Shown here piece after piece: positions 54,708-64,000 of a DNA stretch of 64,000 nucleotides; the stretch's first letter is position 1; every line of letters begins with the position of its first letter. The DNA is from Xanthomonas euroxanthea (GTDB lineage: Bacteria; Pseudomonadota; Gammaproteobacteria; Xanthomonadales; Xanthomonadaceae). The position numbers and the translations under genes are program-made. Location of the stretch: contig NZ_UIHB01000004.1 in NCBI RefSeq assembly GCF_900476395.1, positions 310,001 to 374,000 on the forward strand. The letters run 5' to 3'. The notes beneath the pieces were generated by a model that saw only the letters and a program-made list of their open reading frames with translations, did no database searches and was not told the DNA's origin.

Positions 54708-55709
54708 ATGAGCAACGACACCCAACCGAAAATCGCGATCATCGGCTACGGCAGCCAGGGCCGCGCACATGCGCTGAACCTGCGCGATTCCGGCTTCGAC
54801 GTCACCGTCGGCCTGCGTGCCGGTGGCCCGACCGAATCCAAGGCCCAGGCCGATGGCTTCACCGTGGTGGCGCCGGCCGAGGCGGTGAAGAGTGCCGACC
54901 TGGTCGCGATCCTGACCCCGGACATGGTGCAGAAGAAGCTCTACGAGGAAGTCATCGCCCCGAACATGAAACAGGGCGCCTGCCTGCTGTTCGCGCATGG
55001 CCTGAACGTGCATTTCGACATGATCACCCCGCGCGCCGACCTGGACGTGGTGCTGGTCGCGCCGAAGGGCCCGGGCGCGCTGGTACGTCGCGAGTATGAA
55101 ATCGGTCGCGGCGTGCCGTGCATCTACGCGGTCTACCAGGACACCAGCGGCAAGGCCGAGCAGTTCGCGCTGACCTATGCCGGCGGCCTGGGCGGGGCGC
55201 GTGCCAACATCATCAAGACCACCTTCAAGGAAGAGACCGAGACCGATCTGTTCGGCGAGCAGGCAGTGCTGTGCGGCGGCGCCTCGTCGCTGGTGCAGGC
55301 CGGTTTCGAAGTATTGGTGGAAGCCGGTTACCAGCCGGAGATCGCGTATTACGAAGTGCTGCACGAACTGAAGTTGATCGTGGACCTGTTTTACGAAGGC
55401 GGCATCACCCGCATGCTGGAATTCGTGTCCGAAACGGCGCAATACGGTGACTATGTCAGCGGCCCGCGCGTGATCGACGCCAGCACCAAGGCGCGCATGA
55501 AGGACGTGCTGACCGACATCCAGAACGGCACCTTCACCAAGAACTGGGTGGCCGAATACGAAGCGGGCCTGCCGAACTACACCAAGTTCAAGCAGGCCGA
55601 TCTGGAGCACCCGATCGAGGAAGTGGGCAAGAAGCTGCGCGCCAAGATGGTGTGGCTCAACGGGCAGCAACAAGCCGCCGCCGCACCCGCGAATCAACAA
55701 GCGGCGTAA
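54708..55709 (+). CDS. ilvC: Ketol-acid reductoisomerase (class I)
   Basis: A 333-residue NADPH-dependent enzyme for the second step of branched-chain synthesis. The cofactor motif is [20 protein letters not shown], then [11 protein letters not shown] and [17 protein letters not shown], with the Mg2+-binding Asp and Glu in [14 protein letters not shown] 54708 has AAGGA 9 nt upstream. The long open frame upstream is the attenuator region. First gene of the operon; 42 bp separate it from ilvG. An alanine- and glutamine-rich tail ends the protein. Confidence 0.96.
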   Translation: MSNDTQPKIAIIGYGSQGRAHALNLRDSGFDVTVGLRAGGPTESKAQADGFTVVAPAEAVKSADLVAILTPDMVQKKLYEEVIAPNMKQGACLLFAHGLNVHFDMITPRADLDVVLVAPKGPGALVRREYEIGRGVPCIYAVYQDTSGKAEQFALTYAGGLGGARANIIKTTFKEETETDLFGEQAVLCGGASSLVQAGFEVLVEAGYQPEIAYYEVLHELKLIVDLFYEGGITRMLEFVSETAQYGDYVSGPRVIDASTKARMKDVLTDIQNGTFTKNWVAEYEAGLPNYTKFKQADLEHPIEEVGKKLRAKMVWLNGQQQAAAAPANQQAA

Positions 55710-55751
55710 TGCCGCCGCACCCCCACCGCTAACACCGAAGGTCCGCAACGC

Positions 55752-57473
55752 ATGAACACCTCCGCACACAGCACGCCCCGCAACGGCGCGCGCTGGCTGA
55801 CGCAGGCCCTGGAAGCCGAAGGCGTGGAAACGCTGTTCGGTTATCCGGGCGGCACCATCATGCCGTTCTACGACGCCCTGGTGGATTCCAGGCTCAAGCA
55901 CATCCTGGTCCGTCACGAACAGGGCGCCGCCCTGGCCGCCAACGGCTACGCCCGTGCCAGCGGCCGGGTCGGCGTGTGCGTGGCCACCTCCGGCCCGGGC
56001 GCGTCCAATCTGGTCACCGGCATCGCCGATGCGATGCTCGATTCGGTCCCGATGGTGTGCCTGACCGGCCAGGTCGCCACGCCGCTGCTGGGCACCGATG
56101 CGTTCCAGGAACTGGATGTGTTCGGCATGACCATGCCGATCGTCAAGCACAGCTTCCTGGTGCGGCGCGTGGAGGATCTTCCGGGCATGGTGCGCGAAGC
56201 GTTCCGCATCGCGCGCGAGGGGCGTCCCGGGCCGGTGCTGATCGACCTGCCCAAGGACGTGCAGATTGCCGACGCGTCGCATCTGCCCGATCACGTGCCG
56301 GCGGCGGTGTTGCCGCCCCCGGCGCCGGAAGATGCAAAACTGGCGCAGGCCCTGGCGGCCATCGCCAGCGCCGAACGCCCGGTGGTGTACGGCGGTGGCG
56401 GGATCGCGCTGGCCGGCGCGGTGGAGGCGTTCCGGCGCTTTGTCGAAGCCACCGGCATCCCCACCGCGCTGACCTTGCGCGGCCTGGGCGCGTTGCCGCA
56501 TGCGCATCCGGATTATCTGGGGATGCTGGGCATGCATGGCACGCGTGCGGCCAACATGGCGATCCAGGAATGCGATCTGTTGGTCGTCGTCGGCGCGCGC
56601 TTCGACGACCGTGCCACTGGCAAGCTGAGCGAATTCGCACCCTTCGCACGCGTCATCCACCTGGATGCCGACGCCTATGAAATTTCCAAGCTGCGCACGG
56701 CCGACATCGCCGTGCCCGGCGATGTGGCGGTCAGTCTGAAGGCATTGAGCGCAGCACGTGGCAATTGCCAGGCATGGCGTACGCGCTGCTTTGCCAACCG
56801 CGAGAAATTCGGCGCGCGTTACGACGCGCCCGGTACCGATATCTACGCGCCGGCGTTGCTCAAGCGCCTGAGCGAAGTGGCCCCGGCCGACACCATCATC
56901 GCCTGCGACGTGGGCCAGCATCAGATGTGGGTGGCCCAGCATTGCCGCTTCAACGATCCGCGCAACCACCTCACCAGCGGGGCGCTCGGCACGATGGGCT
57001 TCGGCCTGCCGGCAGCGATGGGCGCGCAGTTCGCCTGCCCCGACCGCACCGTGGTGCTGGTCTCCGGTGACGGCAGCTTCATGATGAACGTGCAGGAGCT
57101 GGTGACGATCGCGCGCTGCAAGCTGCCGGTCAAAATCGTGTTGCTGGACAACAGTTCGCTGGGCATGGTGCGGCAGTGGCAGGAGCTGTTCTTTGCCGAG
57201 CGCTACAGCGAAATCGACCTGTCCGACAATCCGGATTTTGCGGCGTTGGCGCAGGTCTTCGGCATCCCGGCCAGGCGCATCATCGCGCGCGGCGACGTGG
57301 ACGCGGCGCTGGCCGAATTGCTGGCGCAACCCGGCCCCGGCCTGCTGCACGTGGCCATCGACGCACGCGCCAATGTGTGGCCACTGGTGCCGCCCAACAA
57401 CGCCAACAGCACCATGCTGGACAGCAATCCCGCACACGCGGCCAAGGAGACATCGCATGCGTTACCGGCTTGA
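55752..57473 (+). CDS. ilvG: Acetolactate synthase large subunit
   Basis: A 573-residue thiamine-diphosphate enzyme. Motifs are LFGYPGGTIMPFYDAL at the N-terminus, RHEQGAALAANGYARASG, and the ThDP motif GDGSFMMNVQELVTIARCKL (Gly-Asp-Gly to Asn). The quinone-type FAD region is present as LLVVVGARFDDRATGKL. The small subunit gene overlaps its 3' end by 17 nt, which ensures balanced synthesis. GAAGG lies upstream of the ATG. Confidence 0.95.
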   Translation: MNTSAHSTPRNGARWLTQALEAEGVETLFGYPGGTIMPFYDALVDSRLKHILVRHEQGAALAANGYARASGRVGVCVATSGPGASNLVTGIADAMLDSVPMVCLTGQVATPLLGTDAFQELDVFGMTMPIVKHSFLVRRVEDLPGMVREAFRIAREGRPGPVLIDLPKDVQIADASHLPDHVPAAVLPPPAPEDAKLAQALAAIASAERPVVYGGGGIALAGAVEAFRRFVEATGIPTALTLRGLGALPHAHPDYLGMLGMHGTRAANMAIQECDLLVVVGARFDDRATGKLSEFAPFARVIHLDADAYEISKLRTADIAVPGDVAVSLKALSAARGNCQAWRTRCFANREKFGARYDAPGTDIYAPALLKRLSEVAPADTIIACDVGQHQMWVAQHCRFNDPRNHLTSGALGTMGFGLPAAMGAQFACPDRTVVLVSGDGSFMMNVQELVTIARCKLPVKIVLLDNSSLGMVRQWQELFFAERYSEIDLSDNPDFAALAQVFGIPARRIIARGDVDAALAELLAQPGPGLLHVAIDARANVWPLVPPNNANSTMLDSNPAHAAKETSHALPA

Positions 57474-57714
57474 TCTGGTGCTGACGCCGGCCGAAGGCGC
57501 CCTGGTGCGCGTGCTCGGCATGACCGAGCGACGCGGCTTTCGCCCCTGTGCCATCCAGGGCGCCTGCGCACCGGACGATGCCGGCCGCTGGCATCTGCAA
57601 CTGGACGTGGACAGCACGCGCCCGCCGGAGACGCTGCGCCTGCAGCTGGAAAAAGTGTACGACTGCGAGTCGGTGGTGATCACCGCGCTGGACTCGGTCG
57701 AGGTTGCGGCATGA
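57457..57714 (+). CDS. ilvM: Acetolactate synthase small subunit (ACT domain)
   Basis: An 85-residue ACT-domain protein of the IlvM type (YRLDLVLTPAEGALVRVLGM at the N-terminus). It regulates the large subunit and is much shorter than IlvN/IlvH. Start ATG 57457 follows AAGGAGACATCGC and overlaps ilvG by 17 nt, so the two are coupled. Its stop overlaps the start of a 28-codon frame. Confidence 0.9.
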   Translation: MRYRLDLVLTPAEGALVRVLGMTERRGFRPCAIQGACAPDDAGRWHLQLDVDSTRPPETLRLQLEKVYDCESVVITALDSVEVAA

Positions 57715-57797
57715 ACGCCCAGACCTCGCGCGACCAGCAAATCGCCATCCGGAGGTGTCTTCTTCCGGATCGGCCGTGCGCGTGCCGCAATGCCTGA
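57711..57797 (+). CDS. 28-codon coupled frame with hairpin before threonine dehydratase
   Basis: An ATG overlapping the ilvM stop opens a 28-residue frame whose TGA overlaps the threonine dehydratase start region (ATG at 57790, stop 57795-57797). Inside it a hairpin, ATCCGGA/TCCGGAT (57747-57770), encloses GGAGGTG, a ribosome-site-like sequence. The frame could be a coupling peptide that delivers ribosomes to the next gene. No ribosome-binding site is seen directly before 57790. Confidence 0.4.
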   Translation: MNAQTSRDQQIAIRRCLLPDRPCACRNA

Positions 57798-58904
57798 TTC
57801 CGGCCGCCCCTCCCCGCAGGAGCCAGACGTAGGCGACGTGGCCGTCAGCGTGGCCGACGTCCTGGCCGCGCAGGCCCGCCTGCGCAAGTATCTGTCGCCC
57901 ACGCCACTGCATTACGCCGAGCGCTTCGGTGTGTGGTTGAAGCTGGAAAACCTGCAGCGCACCGGCTCCTACAAGGTGCGCGGCGCATTGAACGCGTTGC
58001 TGGCGGGCCTGGAACGCGGCGACGAGCGCCCGGTGATCTGCGCCTCGGCCGGCAACCATGCGCAGGGCGTGGCGTGGTCGGCATATCGGTTGGGCGTGCA
58101 GGCCATCACGGTGATGCCCTACGGCGCGCCGCAGACCAAGATCGCCGGCGTCGCCCACTGGGGTGCCACCGTCCGCCAGCATGGCAACAGCTACGACGAA
58201 GCGTTTGCGTTCGCGCGTGAGCTGGCCGAGCAGAACGGCTACCGCTTTCTGTCCGCCTTCGACGACCCGGACGTGATCGCCGGGCAAGGCACGGTCGGCA
58301 TCGAACTGGCTGCGCATGCCCCTGACGTGGTGATCGTGCCGATTGGCGGCGGCGGGCTGGCCTCCGGTGTGGCGCTGGCACTGAAATCGCAAGGTGTGCG
58401 CATCGTCGGCGCGCAGGTGGAGGGCGTCGATTCGATGGCCCGTGCCGTGCGCGGCGACTTCCGCGAAATCACTCCGGTCCCCACGCTGGCCGATGGCGTG
58501 AAGGTCAAGATTCCCGGTTTTCTGACCCGCCGCTTGTGCTCGAGCCTGCTTGACGATGTGGTGATCGTGCGCGAGGCCGAATTGCGCGAAACCCTTGTGC
58601 GCCTGGCGCTGGAGGAACACGTCATCGCCGAGGGCGCTGGCGCGCTGGCACTGGCTGCCGGTCGTCGCGTTTCAGGCAAACGCAAGTGCGCGGTGGTCTC
58701 TGGCGGTAATATCGACGCAACTGTTCTGGCCACACTCTTGTCCGAGGTGCGGCCGCGGCCGCCACGCAAGCCGCGTCGTCGCAATACCGAGCGGCTGCGC
58801 AACGAACGCAGCGCCAAGTCACTTCCCGAAACACCCGTCCTTTCCCGCCCATCCGCAGTCGCTTCAACGCCTGTCACCGCCATCGCCGTAGAGGAGTCAT
58901 CCTG

Positions 58905-58908
<4 letters not shown>
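57790..58908 (+). CDS. Threonine dehydratase (short form)
   Basis: A 372-residue PLP enzyme that makes 2-oxobutanoate from threonine, the entry to isoleucine. It has the Schiff-base Lys62 in TGSYKVRGA, the Ser/Asn motif ASAGNHAQG and the PLP phosphate loop [12 protein letters not shown]. The C-terminus lacks the ACT-like regulatory domain of biosynthetic IlvA. Instead it carries a basic and Pro/Ser-rich tail of about 55 residues ([10 protein letters not shown]). It may therefore be insensitive to isoleucine (inference). Its stop overlaps leuA by 4 nt (GTGA). Confidence 0.88.
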
Positions 58909-60467
<1,559 letters not shown>

Positions 60468-60498
60468 TAACGGTAGTTTGCTAGACGATGAAGACCTG

Positions 60499-60529
60499 AC
60501 GGCCGGCAGCGTGATCTGCTGGCCGTTTT
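60499..60529 (+). terminator. Intrinsic terminator of the ilv-leuA operon
   Basis: CGGCC-G-GCAG (60500-60509) pairs with CTGC-T-GGCCG (60516-60525), then TTTT and another T-rich stretch. It lies 32 nt after the leuA stop. Confidence 0.85.
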
Positions 60530-60631
60530 GGTTTTGGTGTTCCAACTTTCTTGCAAGTGCGTCGGGCTGCTGCGGGCGCGTGCACTCGTACCGACACAGA
60601 ACAACCTCGCACACGAGATCTGCCGGTTTTG

Positions 60632-60773
60632 TGCGAATGCTTCGGTCTGCTGCGGGCGCTTGCACGTGTACCGGCGTGGGACACGCCGCAAGTACGTCCA
60701 TGTAGGCTCTGGCGCGGCATCCATGCCGCTCAAGGTCCCACACCGGCACCCGCGCAAGCACCACCAATTGCTA
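60632..60773 (+). repeat. Dispersed element with flanks, forward copy 2
   Basis: The core 62-bp element is at 60678-60739. It lies in a longer segment that recurs almost exactly 472 bp later (about 61104-61245), including TGCGGGCGCTTGCAC before it and CGCGCAAGCACCACCAATTG after it. A shorter diverged version of the leading part lies near 60560-60590. The whole 60530-61343 stretch has no supported gene. Confidence 0.9.
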
Positions 60774-60965
60774 TCGGTTGCGGAAAGAAATGCGGAGGGC
60801 ATGTTGAGCTGGAGGTCCTTCGGAGCGTCCATCCTGGCGACGTGAGCAGATAAATGGCTTACCGATTACATCGGCTGGGAAGTCTGCAGGCATCAACACG
60901 TGCTTGAAGCATTGCTTGCCGATCAGCGATAGCAATGGTGGAAGCGTGGTGTCGCGTCCGGGGGC

Positions 60966-61028
60966 GGGACCGTGTGGCGGCATGGATGCCGCCACCGAGC
61001 CTCCAGGGACGGATTCACGGCGTGTCCC
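60966..61028 (-). repeat. Dispersed element, inverted copy 2
   Basis: Same form as the inverted copy at 12772: GGGACC at one end, GGCGGCATGGATGCCGCC inside, GGCGTGTCCC at the other. It lies between forward copies 2 and 3. Confidence 0.88.
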
Positions 61029-61103
61029 GACACTGGATGCGGCGCCGCGCCGCCGACCAACTCCGCACACCGACCGGCCTTGTGTACGACATCTGGCGTT
61101 CCA

Positions 61104-61245
61104 TGCGAGTGCTCCGGTCTCCTGCGGGCGCTTGCACACGTACCGGCGTGGGACACGCCGCAAGTACGTCCGTGTAGGCTCTGGCGCGGCATCCATGCCG
61201 CTCAAGGTCCCACGCCGGCACGCGCGCAAGCACCACCAATTGCTG
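61104..61245 (+). repeat. Dispersed element with flanks, forward copy 3
   Basis: The core is at 61150-61211 and the flanks match copy 2. It ends about 100 bp before the leuB stop (61344), between convergent leuA and leuB. Confidence 0.9.
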
Positions 61246-61343
61246 TCGCCAGCTGAGGACCTGGATGCGGCATCGCGCTACTGACCAACACCCGCATGCC
61301 GGCCACTCCTGCGCACCACAACGCTTCAGGAATGCGGGCGCTG

Positions 61344-62417
61344 TTACAGCGCGGCCACCACTGCGTCCCCCATTGCCACGGTGCCGACCTTGGTCGTGCC
61401 TTCCGACCAGATATCGGCGGTGCGCAGGCCCTGGTCGAGCACCTTGCCGACAGCCTGCTCGATGGCGTCCGCTGCAGCCGATTGCGCGAAGGTGTAGCGC
61501 AACATCATTGCCACCGACAGGATGGTGGCCAACGGATTGGCAATCCGCTTGCCTGCGATGTCCGGCGCGGAGCCATGACATGGCTCGTACATGCCCTTGT
61601 TGTTGGCATCCAGCGAGGCCGAAGGCAGCATGCCGATCGAGCCGGTGAGCATCGACGCCTGATCGGACAGGATGTCGCCGAACATGTTGTCGGTCACGAT
61701 CACATCGAACTGCTTGGGCGCGCGCACCAACTGCATCGCCGCGTTGTCCACGTACATGTGCGACAGCGCAATGTCCGGATAGTCCTTGGCCACCTCTTCG
61801 ACGACCGCGCGCCACAGCTGGCTCGATGCCAGGACGTTGGCCTTGTCGACCGAGCACAACTTCTTGCCGCGCAGGCGTGCCATCTCGAAGCCGGCCTTGG
61901 CGATGCGGCGGATCTCGCTTTCGCTGTAGGGCAGCGTGTCGTAGGCCTGACGCTCGCCATTTTCCAGCGTGCGCGTGCCACGCGGCTGACCGAAATAGAT
62001 GCCGCCGGTGAGCTCGCGCAGGATCAACAGATCCAGCCCCGACACTACCTCAGGCTTGAGCGTGGAGGCATCGGCCAGCTGCGGATACAGCAGCGCCGGA
62101 CGCAGGTTGGCGAACAACCCGAGCTGCGAGCGGATCTTGAGCAGGCCGCGCTCCGGGCGCAGCGATGGATCGATGGTGTCCCATTGCGGGCCACCCACCG
62201 CACCCAGCAGCACCGCGTCGGCGGCGCGTGCGCGCTCCAGCGTTTCGTCGGCCAGCGGGCTGCCGTACTTGTCGTAGGCCGCACCGCCCAGTTCGTCATG
62301 TACCAGGCTGACACCCAGCCCATGCTGCGCATCGATGCGCGTCAGCACCTTGACCGCTTCGGCCATGATCTCCGGGCCAATGCCGTCGCCGGGAAGAATC
62401 AGAATCTGCTTGCTCAT
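61344..62417 (-). CDS. leuB: 3-isopropylmalate dehydrogenase
   Basis: A 357-residue NAD+-dependent enzyme for the third step of leucine synthesis. Motifs are [45 protein letters not shown] and the metal-binding [18 protein letters not shown] 62417 has GAGGA 5 nt upstream. It is the last gene of the leuC-leuD-leuB run on the minus strand, 75 bp after leuD, and converges on leuA. Confidence 0.96.
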   Translation of the reverse strand: MSKQILILPGDGIGPEIMAEAVKVLTRIDAQHGLGVSLVHDELGGAAYDKYGSPLADETLERARAADAVLLGAVGGPQWDTIDPSLRPERGLLKIRSQLGLFANLRPALLYPQLADASTLKPEVVSGLDLLILRELTGGIYFGQPRGTRTLENGERQAYDTLPYSESEIRRIAKAGFEMARLRGKKLCSVDKANVLASSQLWRAVVEEVAKDYPDIALSHMYVDNAAMQLVRAPKQFDVIVTDNMFGDILSDQASMLTGSIGMLPSASLDANNKGMYEPCHGSAPDIAGKRIANPLATILSVAMMLRYTFAQSAAADAIEQAVGKVLDQGLRTADIWSEGTTKVGTVAMGDAVVAAL

Positions 62418-62492
62418 GCAATCCTCGTCAGTGAAATCAACACAGCGCAGCACGTCCTGACGCAACCGGGGCGTTGGCACGTGCCGGCGGAA

Positions 62493-63140
62493 TTACTGCA
62501 GCGCGCCGAACAGCCACGGTTGACGCGCGCGATGCCCTTGCTCGAAGCGGCCGATCGCATCGGCGTCCTGCAGGGTCAGACCGATGTCGTCCAGCCCGTT
62601 GAGCAGGCAGTGCTTGCGGAACGCATCGATCTCGAAGCCGTATTCCACGCCATCGGGGCGGCGCACGCGCTGTGCGGCCAGATCCACGGTGAGTCGGTAG
62701 CCCTCGGTGGCCAGGCATTGCGCGAACAGGGCGTCCACTTCTGCTTCGGCCAGCACGATCGGCAGCAGGCCGTTCTTGAAACTGTTGTTGAAGAAGATGT
62801 CGGCAAAGCTGGGCGCGATCACCGCGCGGAAGCCGTATTCGTCCAGCGCCCACGGCGCGTGTTCGCGCGAGGAACCGCAGCCGAAGTTCTCGCGTGCCAG
62901 CAGGACGCTGGCGCCCTGGTAGCGCGGGAAATTGAGCACGAACTCCGGGTTGAGCGGGCGCTGGCTGTTGTCGCGGCCAGGCTCGCCGACGTCCAGGTAG
63001 CGCCATTCGTCGAACAGGTTCGGCCCGAAGCCGGTGCGCTTGATCGACTTGAGGAATTGCTTGGGAATGATCTGGTCGGTATCGACATTGGCGCGATCCA
63101 GCGGCGCCACCAGTCCGGTGTGTTGGGTGAAAGGGGTCAT
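62493..63140 (-). CDS. leuD: 3-isopropylmalate dehydratase small subunit
   Basis: A 215-residue subunit (aconitase-like swivel domain) that works with LeuC in isopropylmalate isomerisation. Signatures are [40 protein letters not shown] and [16 protein letters not shown] 63140 lies just after a heptamer array that fills most of the 71-bp gap to leuC. Confidence 0.95.
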   Translation of the reverse strand: MTPFTQHTGLVAPLDRANVDTDQIIPKQFLKSIKRTGFGPNLFDEWRYLDVGEPGRDNSQRPLNPEFVLNFPRYQGASVLLARENFGCGSSREHAPWALDEYGFRAVIAPSFADIFFNNSFKNGLLPIVLAEAEVDALFAQCLATEGYRLTVDLAAQRVRRPDGVEYGFEIDAFRKHCLLNGLDDIGLTLQDADAIGRFEQGHRARQPWLFGALQ

Positions 63141-63146
63141 TGAAAG

Positions 63147-63180
63147 GCCGGGAATTGGGAGTAGAGAATGGGGAATTGGC
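63147..63180 (+). repeat. Heptamer array in the leuC-leuD gap
   Basis: GGCCGGGAATTGGGAGTAG, then GAGAATG and GGGAATT units. The leading GGCCGGGA matches the arrays at 9711 and (inverted) 16180. It is inverted relative to the array at 63206. Confidence 0.85.
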
Positions 63181-63205
63181 AGAGCGGAGACGGGACGGAT
63201 GTTGC

Positions 63206-63234
63206 GATTCTCTATTCCCGATTCTCGATTCCCT
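63206..63234 (-). repeat. Heptamer array overlapping the leuC 3' end
   Basis: On the minus strand it reads GGGAATCGAGAATCGGGAAT and continues with an AGAATC unit. The leuC stop (63212-63214) lies inside it, so the array encodes the last six residues of LeuC. Confidence 0.85.
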
Positions 63235-64000
63235 GCAACGCACGCACATCAACAAAATGCCCGCTGACCGCCGCTGCTGCGGCCATGGCCGGGCTGACCA
63301 GATGGGTGCGGCCGCCGGCGCCCTGGCGGCCTTCGAAGTTGCGGTTGGAGGTGGAGGCGCAGTGTTCGCCGCTGCCCAGCTTGTCCGGGTTCATCGCCAG
63401 ACACATCGAACACCCCGGCTCGCGCCATTCGAAGCCGGCGTCCAGGAACACCTTGTCCAGGCCTTCGGCTTCGGCCTGCGCCTTGACCAGGCCCGAGCCC
63501 GGGACCACCAACGCCTGCTTGATGGTGGCAGCGACCTTGCGGCCCCGGGCCACCGCAGCGGCCGCGCGCAGATCCTCGATGCGCGAGTTGGTGCACGAGC
63601 CGATGAACACGCGATCCAGGCGGATCTCGGTGATCGGCTGGTTTGCCCGCAAACCCATGTATTTCAGCGCGCGCTCGATCGAATCGCGCCGGGTCGGATC
63701 CTGTTCGGTTGCCGGGTCCGGCACCTGCTGGTCGACCGCCAGCACCATTTCCGGCGAGGTGCCCCAGCTGACCTGCGGCTTGATGTCTTCGGCACGCAGC
63801 TCCACCACGGTGTCGAAGTGCGCGTCAGCATCGGAAACCAGCGTGCGCCACAGTGCGACGGCGGCCTCCCAGTCGGCGCCCCTGGGCGCAAACGGGCGGC
63901 CCTGCACATAGGCAATGGTCTTTTCGTCCACCGCCACCATGCCCACGCGCGCACCGGCTTCGATGGACATGTTGCAGATGGTCATGCGCCCTTCCATCGA
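63212..64000 (-). CDS. leuC: 3-isopropylmalate dehydratase large subunit (C-terminal part)
   Basis: The frame runs off the window's end, so the N-terminal half, with the first iron-sulfur Cys region, is missing. The visible 262 residues show [29 protein letters not shown], the [18 protein letters not shown] signature (first cluster Cys) and [14 protein letters not shown] (the other two cluster Cys). The C-terminus GIENRE is encoded by a heptamer repeat array. It precedes leuD and leuB on the minus strand. Confidence 0.95.
   Translation of the reverse strand, partial: SMEGRMTICNMSIEAGARVGMVAVDEKTIAYVQGRPFAPRGADWEAAVALWRTLVSDADAHFDTVVELRAEDIKPQVSWGTSPEMVLAVDQQVPDPATEQDPTRRDSIERALKYMGLRANQPITEIRLDRVFIGSCTNSRIEDLRAAAAVARGRKVAATIKQALVVPGSGLVKAQAEAEGLDKVFLDAGFEWREPGCSMCLAMNPDKLGSGEHCASTSNRNFEGRQGAGGRTHLVSPAMAAAAAVSGHFVDVRALQGIENRE

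Noticed and set aside
61296-63143. 615-codon plus-strand frame opposite leuB and leuD
   Set aside because: leuB and leuD carry unmistakable motifs on the other strand.

Overview
The window is a chromosomal segment of a high-GC gammaproteobacterium, almost certainly a Xanthomonas. The signs are two large TonB-dependent receptors, a PPi-dependent phosphofructokinase beside an H+-pumping pyrophosphatase, an ilvC-ilvG-ilvM-threonine dehydratase-leuA operon with a leader peptide, a VirB-type secretion island with a lipase effector and lipoprotein immunity genes, and many short intergenic repeats. This is a judgement from protein features; no database was searched.

Layout. 1-2084: 3' part of a MalT/LuxR-type regulator. 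2085-8806 (minus): TonB receptor, Tat-type flavin amine oxidase, cytochrome c, secreted RidA, Tat-type aminotransferase and azurin, apparently one exported amine or amino-acid oxidation module. 9091-24629: housekeeping genes (HAD phosphatase, argD, K+ channel, two DUF3829 lipoproteins, SDR, kinase, DedA/PAP2 fusion, bestrophin, Lon-like, mpl, adk, pfp), with a candidate small RNA between mpl and adk. 24630-33123: an AT-rich mosaic island holding virB5, virB6, a DUF4189 gene, an immunity-type lipoprotein and a lipase effector, then a second virB6-DUF4189-immunity set without an effector and a DUF4189 remnant. 33124-38680: hppA, ppa and an HDOD protein. 39024-45322 (minus): TonB receptor, AraC regulator and a CadC-like regulator with a TolB-type propeller. 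45722-47811: thiC with a TPP riboswitch. 48452-54063: S9 peptidase, soluble chemoreceptor-like protein and gamma-glutamyltransferase. 54287-60467: attenuated ilv-leuA operon, opposed by leuC-leuD-leuB (minus), with leuC cut by the window end.

How the genes work together. The ilv and leu genes cover most of branched-chain amino acid synthesis (ilvD is not here). pfp, hppA and ppa all use PPi, as does the economy implied by PPi-dependent glycolysis. The island looks like a duplicated fragment of an antibacterial type IV secretion locus: it carries effector and immunity genes but no ATPases or core-complex genes in this window.

Repeats. Two intergenic repeat families recur: arrays of a GGGAATC/GGGGATT heptamer (five arrays, one G-quadruplex-like and one encoding the LeuC C-terminus), and a roughly 62-bp palindromic element in both orientations (five copies).
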